DNA of 64,000 nucleotides, from assembly GCF_000750955.1 (NCBI RefSeq), contig NZ_CCEJ010000011.1, positions 1 to 64,000 of the forward strand, in the 5' to 3' direction. The notes beneath the pieces were generated by a model. That model had not been told where the DNA came from. It saw only the letters and a list, made by a program, of their open reading frames with translations, and did no database searches. This document shows positions 18,412 through 26,085 of the stretch, piece by piece. How positions within the stretch are numbered: position 1 is the first letter of the stretch; each line of letters starts with the position of its first letter. The position numbers and the translations under genes are program-made. This stretch comes from Criblamydia sequanensis CRIB-18 (GTDB lineage Bacteria > Chlamydiota > Chlamydiia > Chlamydiales > Criblamydiaceae).

Positions 18412-19593
18412 ATGGCAGAACAACCTCAACTATCCGAAGAAGTTCTTTTTACAATTAAAAGGGAAAACTTAGACTCAGGCCTAAGAGGTTATCCTGTTGG
18501 GTATTGCACCTCATCTTCTGTGGATCCGAATAAGGGGCTTTTTTACGTCGGCAGAAAAGTGCCCGATCTTGTTCATTGGGAGCCTGAAAAAGTCATTTTT
18601 CTTCTTTATTATGGCTATGAAGGGACGGATCAGGAAATTAAAGCTTTTAAAGAAGATTTGAAAAAAAGGGCGCCCCTAAGCGAGAAGACCATTCAGCATA
18701 TTAGACAGCTTCCTAAAGATGGCCATCCCATGAAGCTATTTTCAGCAAGCCTTCTTGTGCTTGGGATGATCGAAGGCAAAAATGACTATCATGAAGATTG
18801 TTTGAATGTGATAGCCAAAATTCCTCTTCTTGGAGCAGAAGTCATTAATTATCATGGTGGTTTTAAGGGAAAACCCTTTGATCCAAACCTTGGCTATATG
18901 GAAAATTTTGCCAATATGCTGGGGGGACCGTCTTCCGGAAGCCCTGATTTAAAAGAGGCCCTGACTCTTTTTAACATCCTTCACTATGACCATGGAGGAG
19001 GGAACCTTTCTACTTTTATCGGCAAAGGAGTAGCATCAGGGCTTGAAGATATGTATGGCTCGCTTGCAGCTTCTATGTGTGCGCTAGCCGGGCCAAGACA
19101 TGGAAGGGCCAATCAAGATTGTCTTGAGTTTACAGAAAAAGTATTAAATGAAGTCGGCGAGAATGCAACAAACAGCCAAATTGAAAATTTAATCAGAAAA
19201 CGATTGGCTGATAATGAACTTATTTTTGGTTTTGGGCATGCCGTCTTAAGAGTTGAAGACCCAAGAGCCACCATTTTATATGAGCTGGCAAAGAAAAAAT
19301 ATGCCGACAAGCCTCTTGTAAAAATTGCTTTAAAATTGAAAACCGAAGGCACAAAAGTACTTTCGGAAAACCCTAAGATTTCAGACCCTTTTCCAAATGT
19401 GGATGCCATATCAGGAACGATTCTTTCGGTTAGCGGTTTTCCTTATCCTGAATACTTTACTATTCTATTCGGGATTTCAAGATGTGTTGGCATTGCAAGA
19501 CAAATTGTTTATGAAAGGCTTGAAGCTAGGGATAAAAAGGGAACCCCTATTTATAGACCAAAATATCTTTACAAATCTCGTGAAAGCAACTAA
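18412..19593 (+). CDS. gltA: Citrate synthase
   Basis: This 393-residue enzyme condenses oxaloacetate with acetyl-CoA. The catalytic residues are present: His in G-P-R-H-G-R-A-N-Q (about 240), His in F-G-H-A-V-L-R-V-E-D-P-R-A, and Asp in P-N-V-D-A-I-S-G-T. The P-N-V-D-A-x-S-G and F-T-I-L-F-G-I-S-R blocks resemble the mitochondrial-type enzyme more than the E. coli type. I chose the ATG at 18412: it has a GAGAGAG stretch upstream, while the longer TTG-initiated frame from 18361 would overlap mdh by 23 bp. Chlamydiaceae lack this gene, and environmental chlamydiae keep it. Confidence 0.94.
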   Translation: MAEQPQLSEEVLFTIKRENLDSGLRGYPVGYCTSSSVDPNKGLFYVGRKVPDLVHWEPEKVIFLLYYGYEGTDQEIKAFKEDLKKRAPLSEKTIQHIRQLPKDGHPMKLFSASLLVLGMIEGKNDYHEDCLNVIAKIPLLGAEVINYHGGFKGKPFDPNLGYMENFANMLGGPSSGSPDLKEALTLFNILHYDHGGGNLSTFIGKGVASGLEDMYGSLAASMCALAGPRHGRANQDCLEFTEKVLNEVGENATNSQIENLIRKRLADNELIFGFGHAVLRVEDPRATILYELAKKKYADKPLVKIALKLKTEGTKVLSENPKISDPFPNVDAISGTILSVSGFPYPEYFTILFGISRCVGIARQIVYERLEARDKKGTPIYRPKYLYKSRESN

Positions 19594-19629
19594 TCTTTTC
19601 TAAAGATAAAGACAACAAAAGAACTACTT

Positions 19630-20469
19630 ATGACTTTTGATGAATTACGCCTAATTTTTAACCGAGCTTTGAAGTACTCTTTTAACCTTCGAAAAAATGC
19701 CGTGGTCTTCGGGGTTCTTTCCCTAGCCGGACTTCTCTTTGTTTTTTTTAGGAGCCTCTCGATCGGTGCCGGTAGATGGTTAAGCCTAAGCTTGACTTTC
19801 CTCCCCATATTCCTGGGGGCGGGTCTCCTGCTTTCTTTAGGGGTTTTTTTAATTCGTATGTATCATGATGAAATTAAAGGCAAACCCATCGGGATTAAGG
19901 CTTTATTTTCGAAATCCTGGGATGTCATTTTAGGTTCAAGCTATTTCTCCATACCTATTGTCTTGCTATACTTAATCTTATGGATGATTCTTGGCATTTT
20001 TGTGCTCCTAAGCGAAATCCCGCTCCTCGGGCCATTTTTCTATGCCATATTGGCGTTTGGTCCTTTTCTTATAAACTTTTTATCCTTGGTTCTTTGTATC
20101 TTAAGCGGAGCGCTTCTTTTTTTTGTGGCTCCTTCTATTGCCTTAAGAGGCTTAAATGCTCTTAAACTCTCCCAGACTCTGACGGCTCGTTTTAAAGATG
20201 ATGCTTTTACGAACATCTTTTTAGCGATTGTCGGGTTTCTTCCCTTTGCCTTAATGCTATTTTTCTTGATGCTAGCCGCTGAAATGAGTGGAAAACTCGC
20301 TTTTAACCCGCCTCAATACCCTGCTTTCGCAGCTTTGCAATGGTTTTTCATGATGATTCCCTTTGCTGCGTTATTAGCTCCTGCCGTGACTTTTTTCTTT
20401 AATTTTTCTGCAGAAGCGCATGTCATGATGAAAAATCGATTGAAATCGGAGCCTAACCCTCAAAAATAG
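19630..20469 (+). CDS. Polytopic inner-membrane protein of unknown function
   Basis: The 279-residue protein has about six hydrophobic segments: near residues 25-45, 55-80, 100-130, 135-175, 190-215 and 240-265. Most of the sequence between them is short loop. A leading charged stretch (D-E-L-R-L-I-F-N-R-A-L-K-Y) resembles a membrane-surface helix. I recognise no catalytic or transport motif. It follows gltA by 36 bp on the same strand. Its TAG stop forms the first base pairs of a hairpin at 20467-20490. Confidence 0.75.
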   Translation: MTFDELRLIFNRALKYSFNLRKNAVVFGVLSLAGLLFVFFRSLSIGAGRWLSLSLTFLPIFLGAGLLLSLGVFLIRMYHDEIKGKPIGIKALFSKSWDVILGSSYFSIPIVLLYLILWMILGIFVLLSEIPLLGPFFYAILAFGPFLINFLSLVLCILSGALLFFVAPSIALRGLNALKLSQTLTARFKDDAFTNIFLAIVGFLPFALMLFFLMLAAEMSGKLAFNPPQYPAFAALQWFFMMIPFAALLAPAVTFFFNFSAEAHVMMKNRLKSEPNPQK

Positions 20470-20490
20470 ACTTCTTTTAAGAGAAGTCTA
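20467..20490 (+). terminator. Hairpin starting at the stop codon of the membrane protein gene
   Basis: The 9-bp perfect arms TAGACTTCT and AGAAGTCTA enclose a 6-base loop. The TAG is the stop codon. A short A-rich stretch rather than a T-run follows on the plus strand. It is a near copy of the next hairpin. Confidence 0.6.
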
Positions 20491-20495
20491 AAAAA

Positions 20496-20519
20496 TAGAC
20501 TTCTTTCAAAAGAAGTCTA
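20496..20519 (-). terminator. Second hairpin, starting at the stop codon of the FAD oxidoreductase
   Basis: The 10-bp perfect arms TAGACTTCTT (20496-20505) and AAGAAGTCTA (20510-20519) enclose a 4-base loop. Read on the minus strand, it begins with the TAG stop of the convergent gene and is followed by a T-rich stretch (the complement of 20491-20495). Together with the previous hairpin it separates two convergent transcripts. Confidence 0.65.
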
Positions 20520-21551
20520 ATAGGTTCGTTTACAGCTTAAATCCTCTAAGATAAGCTTGGCTAACATTTCTCCTAAAAACGAGTGGTAGAGAAGCCCTTT
20601 GGAGCCAAGGGCAACAAAAGCATAAACCTTACTTGAAATCTGTTTAGCAATTGGAAAGTGGTTTGGAGCAGTAAGCCTTATGCCGCTTTCAACTTTTACA
20701 GGTGTTTTCCCGGCAAGAGGCGGATAAAGCTCTTTAATAAGGGGCATCAAATGAGTATAGGCGAATTCTAGATCGGCTGTATTATCCTTATTGTTTCTCT
20801 CAAAAGTCGCCCCTGCATAACAGGTTTTCCGCCCCTTTTGCATAACGATATAGCACTTTGAATTCAGAGCTTTTGCCAAAGGGGTCCACTCGCTCGGCCA
20901 ATCAAAAATTAGTCCTTGTCCTTTTACAAATCTCAAAGGAAGGGAGCTAAGCTCTTGAAAGCTCGGGCTATAGCTTCCTGAGGCTATCACAATGGCGTCA
21001 AAGCCGGTTAGCCGACTAATATCCTCACCTTTTTCTTTAAGAAAAATAGCATTTCCAGCCCTTAATAGATTTGCAAGACCGTCCAAATAGCTTGGCACAT
21101 CAATGGCAAGAGCCTCTTCTATGTAAAGGGAAGGGGCGTAGGGTGCGCCTTTTACCGTTTCAATGGTTTCTTCAGGGCTTAGCCATTTTAAAGCGAGATG
21201 AGATTTATTTTTTTCATAAGACTTTTTAAAGGGGTCTACTTGCTCTTCTTTTGTCGCTACACGCAAAATTCCCTTATGCAAAATACAACTGTCAATAAGC
21301 TTTTGATCCACAGTTTCGATAAGTTTTTTTGAGGAGTAAAATCCTTCCAATCCCTTCGGGCTTAAAGAGGCTCTTGCGCCTCCAAGGGGATGCAAAAGAC
21401 CCGCTGCCACTTTTGATGCTCCGCCTCCAATTCCTTCCGGATCAAAAAAAGTCAATTCAAGAGAGGGCAAAAGGGAACTTAGATGATAGCCGAGAGCAAG
21501 CCCTGCAATACCGGCTCCTAGAATGGCTATTCTTTTTTTTTTATTCTGCAT
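20517..21551 (-). CDS. FAD-dependent oxidoreductase (D-amino-acid dehydrogenase/DAO family)
   Basis: The 344-residue protein starts with a Rossmann dinucleotide fold (I-L-G-A-G-I-A-G-L-A-L-G) and contains K-V-A-A-G-L-L-H-P near residue 50. A late E-S-G-I-R-L-T-A-P-N-H-F-P-I block and the final G-L-G-S-K-G-L-L-Y-H-like segment are as in DAO-family flavoproteins (D-amino-acid or glycine oxidases/dehydrogenases, MnmC-like). The substrate is not readable. I chose the ATG at 21551 because it places the FAD loop about 10 residues from the start. A TTG 39 bases upstream is also open, but has no better ribosome site. A related DadA-like gene lies near mdh in C. trachomatis, as I recall. Confidence 0.8.
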   Translation of the reverse strand: MQNKKKRIAILGAGIAGLALGYHLSSLLPSLELTFFDPEGIGGGASKVAAGLLHPLGGARASLSPKGLEGFYSSKKLIETVDQKLIDSCILHKGILRVATKEEQVDPFKKSYEKNKSHLALKWLSPEETIETVKGAPYAPSLYIEEALAIDVPSYLDGLANLLRAGNAIFLKEKGEDISRLTGFDAIVIASGSYSPSFQELSSLPLRFVKGQGLIFDWPSEWTPLAKALNSKCYIVMQKGRKTCYAGATFERNNKDNTADLEFAYTHLMPLIKELYPPLAGKTPVKVESGIRLTAPNHFPIAKQISSKVYAFVALGSKGLLYHSFLGEMLAKLILEDLSCKRTY

Positions 21552-21659
21552 GAAAATAAGTCGTGCTTTTGATAAAACTTGTTTTTCCAATTAAACTTAT
21601 ATTTTAGTTAAGTGAATAGGATATCGTAATTAATCAATCATTATCAAGAGTTTGAAGAA

Positions 21660-22241
21660 ATGGATCCCAATATTTCCCCAAATGTCAGAAAAAATATACG
21701 CAACTTTCTGATGGTTCTTTTCTCCGCTGTTGTCTTTGGACTTTTAATCTCTCTTTTCTTTGTTATTTACTATAGCCCTTTAGAAAAATATCGAGCTAAG
21801 GATACCCTGATTTCACCCAAAACGGCCGCCTCTTTAAAATTGAATCTTCCTATTGATTCAAAACAAACAGCCACTTTTTCCTTTAGCGGAATCAGCTTCA
21901 CCTATAAGGAAAATAATTCCCAAAAAGATGTGACCCTTCCTGTCAAACTTGAGGATTATCATAAGTTTTACGATTCATTAAACCATGACTTAAGTGAAAC
22001 TAATAAGGAAACAAGAGAAATCCCTTTTCAAAATGGGCTATCGGCCAGTATTGATATCAAAGTGAATGACCCCTTCTCAAACCACGAAAAGGTGCTCCAG
22101 CATATTGAAATCGGTAAGTTCGGGGATCATTACAGGGTTCAGCTTTTTCAAGATAACAAGCAAGAGCCATGGGCTTATTTTTATCACCCCGGCGTTCTTC
22201 AAGAAGCAAAGTCCCTATTTATTCAAAGCGGGTCTCAATAG
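21660..22241 (+). CDS. Hypothetical protein with one N-terminal membrane anchor
   Basis: In this 193-residue protein a single hydrophobic helix at about residues 14-38 (F-L-M-V-L-F-S-A-V-V-F-G-L-L-I) is followed by about 150 polar residues that should lie outside the cytoplasm. The soluble part contains beta-rich stretches but no motif I know. Its TAG is immediately followed by the ATG of the PhnP-like hydrolase (0 bp gap), so the two genes are translated together and probably function or are regulated together. Confidence 0.7.
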   Translation: MDPNISPNVRKNIRNFLMVLFSAVVFGLLISLFFVIYYSPLEKYRAKDTLISPKTAASLKLNLPIDSKQTATFSFSGISFTYKENNSQKDVTLPVKLEDYHKFYDSLNHDLSETNKETREIPFQNGLSASIDIKVNDPFSNHEKVLQHIEIGKFGDHYRVQLFQDNKQEPWAYFYHPGVLQEAKSLFIQSGSQ

Positions 22242-23018
22242 ATGGAATCCACTTTTTTATTTTTGGGGACAGGAGGCTCGCTTGGGGTGCCTGTTGTCGG
22301 ATGCAGCTGCCCCATATGTTTATCTCATGATAAAAAAAATAAACGGTTAAGGTCGTCGGCTCTTATAACCACTCGAAACAAAAAATTTTTAATAGATTGC
22401 GGCCCAGATTTTAGACAGCAAGCGTTAATACATGGCATCAACTCAATTGATGGTTGTCTTATAACCCATATCCATCATGATCATACCGCAAGCATTGATG
22501 AGCTTCGCGTATTTACATTTACAAATAAAAAATCTTTGCCTTGCTTGATGTCACCTGAAACTGCCTCTGACATTAGAAGACGTTTTGATTATCTTTTTTT
22601 AGAAAGTGAAAGGGAAAAAAGGAGCCTTTCCATTTTAGATATTCATGAGCTTCCAAAAAAATCAGGAAAGATAAATTTTGAAGGAGTTGAGGTTATCTAT
22701 GTCGGATATGAACAATCGGGCACATCTGTAACAGGCTATCGTTTCGGAGATCTTTCCTATATTTCTGATATTAAAATCTATGATGAGGATATTTTTGATT
22801 TTTTAAAGGGGACAAAGATTTTAATTGTATCTGCTCTTCGGTTTACCCACTCCAATTTGCATTTTTCTGTGGATGAGGCTATCGATTTTTCCAAAAAAAT
22901 CGGAGCTTCAAAAACTTTTCTCACCCATCTTTCCCACGAACTTGATTTTGAAAAGACCTCCGCCTATTTGCCGGATAACGTACATTTAGGCTACGATGGC
23001 CTTTCTTTTAATTTCTGA
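22242..23018 (+). CDS. PhnP-like metallo-beta-lactamase-fold hydrolase
   Basis: This 258-residue protein begins F-L-G-T-G-G-S-L-G-V-P and has a C-S-C-P-I-C insertion near residue 30. The metal-binding T-H-I-H-H-D-H is near residue 75, and H-L-S-H-E-L is near the end. This is the PhnP/phosphodiesterase branch of the MBL fold, which hydrolyses cyclic phosphodiesters. Whether this protein does the phosphonate-pathway reaction is doubtful, because no phn genes are nearby. The gene is contiguous with the anchor protein upstream. In C. trachomatis a homologue lies next to hflX, as I recall, and hflX also follows here, after one inserted transporter. Confidence 0.88.
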   Translation: MESTFLFLGTGGSLGVPVVGCSCPICLSHDKKNKRLRSSALITTRNKKFLIDCGPDFRQQALIHGINSIDGCLITHIHHDHTASIDELRVFTFTNKKSLPCLMSPETASDIRRRFDYLFLESEREKRSLSILDIHELPKKSGKINFEGVEVIYVGYEQSGTSVTGYRFGDLSYISDIKIYDEDIFDFLKGTKILIVSALRFTHSNLHFSVDEAIDFSKKIGASKTFLTHLSHELDFEKTSAYLPDNVHLGYDGLSFNF

Positions 23019-23047
23019 ACCGCTGCCTTTATTGATTTAAATCGCTG

Positions 23048-23079
23048 ACTTGATTTAAACTTATTTCAGAAAATCAAGT
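23048..23079 (+). terminator. Hairpin between the phnP-like gene and the TPP riboswitch
   Basis: ACTTGATTT (23048-23056) and AAATCAAGT (23071-23079) form a 9-bp stem with a 14-base loop, starting 30 bases after the hydrolase stop and ending just before the aptamer. It may terminate the upstream transcript or insulate the aptamer. No long T-run follows. Confidence 0.4.
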
Positions 23080-23085
23080 TTAATC

Positions 23086-23185
23086 ACCAGGGGTGCTGAA
23101 GCTTTTCTCACGAATGGGAAATGTTTTTAGCTGAGAGAGTCCCTAACAACCTGATCCGGATAATACCGGCGGAGGGAGAGTGAAG
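23086..23185 (+). promoter_or_regulatory. TPP (THI-box) riboswitch
   Basis: The conserved TPP aptamer blocks occur in order: AGGGGTGCTGAA at 23089-23100, GCTGAGAGAGTCCC at 23130-23143, ACCTGATCCGGATAATACCGG at 23149-23169 (the pyrimidine-sensor helix and loop), and CGGAGGGAG at 23170-23178. The closing P1 can form between TCAC (5') and GTGA (3'). The stem-loop between the first two blocks is the variable P3 arm. No intrinsic terminator lies between the aptamer and the gene start at 23277, so control of translation start is more likely than attenuation. Confidence 0.93.
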
Positions 23186-23276
23186 ATGTTCCCAAAAGCA
23201 TCCTTTTATCGGCTTTTAAAAGCCATTTCCAAATGCTGTAAAGAGAGAAATAATTTTATATTTTCAGGCGGTAGAA

Positions 23277-24533
23277 ATGTCTGAAAATATTCTAATTCCC
23301 GAGATCAAGAAGAAGGCTTCTCTGCCAAAAGAAGTTTTTATAGGTTGGCTCACAAGCTTATCGGAAGCTTATAACACTGCTATTTTTAGTTTCCTAGCCC
23401 CGATGCTGGCTCTTTTCTTTTTTCAAAATGAAAATAGTTTTACGTCCCTTTTCTTTTCTTATAGTTTTGTTTTTTTAGGCTCCTCTTTGTTTTATCCCCT
23501 GGGCGCTTTTTATTATGGAACTATGGGCGACGCGAAGGGAAGACAAAAAACTTGCGTCTATTCCACCCTTGGACTTGCAATTTCAACAGGGCTCATTGCT
23601 TTTATTCCCGAAGGCACCTATGGTGCTTTCTTCCTTCTTATCCTTATTTGCGCGCAACATTTTTTTTCAGGCGGGGAATACTATGGCTCGATTGTGTTTT
23701 CGATTGAGCATGCAGACAAAGAAAAAAGCGGGATTTTAAGTGCCTTAAGCTGTCTTTTTGCAAGTTTTGGACTAGCGCTTGCCAACGGCCTTGCGTACTT
23801 TCCATTATTGAAAGGCAATGAACTTTGGATGAAAAGCTGCTTCATTATTGGAGCTTTAGGGGGGATGGTAAGCTATCTTCTAAAAAACTATTGTCAAGAA
23901 ACTCCGGCTTTTAAATCCTTACCCTTATTGGCGGGAAAAGAAACAAAAGTCTTTGAATTCATAAAAAAAAGAAGCAAAAGCCTTTTAAAAGTTGTTATCG
24001 TTTCAGCTCTATTTATTATTTCTTATAATTTTATTTTTATCTTTCTCCCTTTACATCAAAATGGAAGTGAAACAAGCGATTCTTTTAAACCTCTGATTTT
24101 TTATGGTTTTAGCATTCTCTTTGCAGGATTTCTAGCTGATAGATTCGGTTTAAAGCGGGTCTTAATGTCCGGAATTCTTTTGTTTTCCCTAACAGTGACC
24201 CCTCTTTGCCTTTTTAAAATGGATTTATGGGTTAGACAGATTATTCTAACGTCTTTTGCCTCTCTTATTATAGGGCCCATTCATAGCTTTATGATGAATC
24301 AGTTTGAACCAAAAGAGCGCTGCAGAGGTCTTTTCATAGGATCTGCCATAGCTATGTCCTTATTCGGTGGAAGCACGGTACCGATTTGCTTACTACTTTT
24401 CTTTAAGTTCAACTCTTTGGCGGCAGCCTCTCTTTATCCAATGTCCATAGGGGCAGCATCGTTTATCTATCTTTATCAAGAGATTGAAGATTGCGGCATA
24501 CGGATTGTAAAGATTCCGGCCAAGTCCGCCTAA
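23277..24533 (+). CDS. MFS transporter under TPP riboswitch control (candidate thiamine transporter)
   Basis: The 418-residue protein has about 12 hydrophobic segments and the major-facilitator signature between helices 2 and 3 (G-D-A-K-G-R-Q-K), with a second related loop D-R-F-G-L-K-R-V in the middle of the chain. The order of helices and the P-L-G-A-F-Y-Y-G-T-M-G-D region resemble the metabolite:H+ symporter branch of MFS (proline/betaine- or sugar-acid-type porters). The TPP riboswitch 90 bp upstream is strong contextual evidence that thiamine, a phosphate ester of it, or a precursor is transported. The direction (uptake) is inferred. No thiamine synthesis gene is nearby, so the cell may rely on import from its host. 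Confidence 0.85.
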   Translation: MSENILIPEIKKKASLPKEVFIGWLTSLSEAYNTAIFSFLAPMLALFFFQNENSFTSLFFSYSFVFLGSSLFYPLGAFYYGTMGDAKGRQKTCVYSTLGLAISTGLIAFIPEGTYGAFFLLILICAQHFFSGGEYYGSIVFSIEHADKEKSGILSALSCLFASFGLALANGLAYFPLLKGNELWMKSCFIIGALGGMVSYLLKNYCQETPAFKSLPLLAGKETKVFEFIKKRSKSLLKVVIVSALFIISYNFIFIFLPLHQNGSETSDSFKPLIFYGFSILFAGFLADRFGLKRVLMSGILLFSLTVTPLCLFKMDLWVRQIILTSFASLIIGPIHSFMMNQFEPKERCRGLFIGSAIAMSLFGGSTVPICLLLFFKFNSLAAASLYPMSIGAASFIYLYQEIEDCGIRIVKIPAKSA

Positions 24534-24671
24534 TCCTTAGGATAAGCGAGGAAAAAACTTGTTAATCAATTCTTTAAGCAATCAAAGGCTGTTTGCTTTC
24601 AAATAGCCGCATCCCTTACCATATAAGCGTCTCATTAACATAGTTCTTTAAGGAAAACCCCTATAACACAT

Positions 24672-25982
24672 ATGACAAATACTTTTTTAAAAGACGAGTC
24701 CCAGTTCAAAAAAAAGAATGCTCTTCTTGTTTCAAGCTATCAAGATTATAAAGAGAAGGAACTATGTTTAGAGCACCTGAAAGAACTTCATTTGCTTTGT
24801 GAAACTTTTGGTTTATACCCGCTTGATCAGATGGCTTGCCACTTAAGAAATATCTCTTCGGCCACCTTTTTAAGTAAGGGGAAGCTTGAGGAGATAAAGG
24901 AAAAAGCTCATGCGCTTCAGGCAGATGTTATAGTCTTTGATGATGAGATAACTCCTGGCCAGCAAAGAAACTTGGAGAAGCTATTAGAAAAACCTGTCAT
25001 CGATAGGACCGAAATTATTATTGGTGTTTTTGCGGATAGAGCGGAAACTAAAGAAGCAAGACTTCAAGTTGAATTGGCTGAACTTAAATATCAGGCTCCT
25101 CGTCTTAAAAGGATGTGGACGCACCTTTCAAGACAAGCGGGTACTGCAGGCGGCGGCAAGGGAGGGGGAGGAGGCTACCTTAAGGGCGAAGGCGAGAAGC
25201 AAATTGAAATCGATAGGCGTATTCTTAAGCGTAAAATTGCTCAGCTTGAAAATGAAATTGCAGAGGTTCGAAAAACTAGAAATGTTCAACGGGCTCAAAG
25301 GGAAAAAACGGGAATTCCGGTGTTTGCCATCATTGGGTATACAAATGCCGGCAAGTCGACTTTATTAAATGCTTTGACAGGCGCATCAGTTTTTGTTGAA
25401 GATAAGCTTTTTGCCACACTTGATACGACAACAAGAAAATTTACCTTGGATAATAACCAGGAAATCTTATTGATCGATACGGTAGGTTTTATCAGAAAAT
25501 TGCCTCACCATTTGGTGGCAGCCTTTAAAAGCACTCTTGAAGAGGCACTAAGAGCAGATATCTTGATTCATCTAATTGATTCGAATCATAAGATGTCCTT
25601 AGAACATGCAGAAGTGGCTACAGATGTTTTAAAAGAACTCGGGGCTAAAGATAAACCCATTATTACAGTTCTAAATAAGATTGATTTAGCTTCAGAATCC
25701 GGGCAAATCTCTAAACTTCGTCTTCAATACCCTAAAACAGTTAGGATTTCAGCTCTCAAACAGATTGGGTTTGAAGAATTAAAAGAAGCCATTAAACAGG
25801 AGATTAAGTCCTTAAGACAAAAGATGCGGCTTAGAATCCCTCAAAATCAATACCATCTTGTTAGCGAAGTTATTCGAGAGGGGACTGTTTTATCTCAGGA
25901 ATATGATGAAAATGACATTCTAATGGAGGTGAATTTGCCTCATCGCCTTGCAGGAAAACTAAAGCAATATGAGAGGAGTTAG
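24672..25982 (+). CDS. hflX: GTPase HflX
   Basis: This 436-residue ribosome-associated GTPase splits stalled or stressed 70S ribosomes. The N-terminal HflX domain carries the glycine-rich linker G-T-A-G-G-G-K-G-G-G-G-G near residue 160, followed by a coiled coil (about 170-210). The G domain has G-Y-T-N-A-G-K-S (G1), the T-T-T-R switch, D-T-V-G-F (G3) and N-K-I-D (G4). Length is typical. The stop TAG is followed by ACTTCTTTTT and AAAAGAA, a degenerate form of the stop-linked hairpin seen at 20467-20519. Confidence 0.96.
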   Translation: MTNTFLKDESQFKKKNALLVSSYQDYKEKELCLEHLKELHLLCETFGLYPLDQMACHLRNISSATFLSKGKLEEIKEKAHALQADVIVFDDEITPGQQRNLEKLLEKPVIDRTEIIIGVFADRAETKEARLQVELAELKYQAPRLKRMWTHLSRQAGTAGGGKGGGGGYLKGEGEKQIEIDRRILKRKIAQLENEIAEVRKTRNVQRAQREKTGIPVFAIIGYTNAGKSTLLNALTGASVFVEDKLFATLDTTTRKFTLDNNQEILLIDTVGFIRKLPHHLVAAFKSTLEEALRADILIHLIDSNHKMSLEHAEVATDVLKELGAKDKPIITVLNKIDLASESGQISKLRLQYPKTVRISALKQIGFEELKEAIKQEIKSLRQKMRLRIPQNQYHLVSEVIREGTVLSQEYDENDILMEVNLPHRLAGKLKQYERS

Positions 25983-26085
25983 ACTTCTTTTTAAAAGAAC
26001 CCTAGATAAATTTTCGTTTTAATTGACCTCTTCTTTCTAAAGATGCTAGAAAAGAAGCTATCTTAAATCAAAGGCAATTTTTTAA

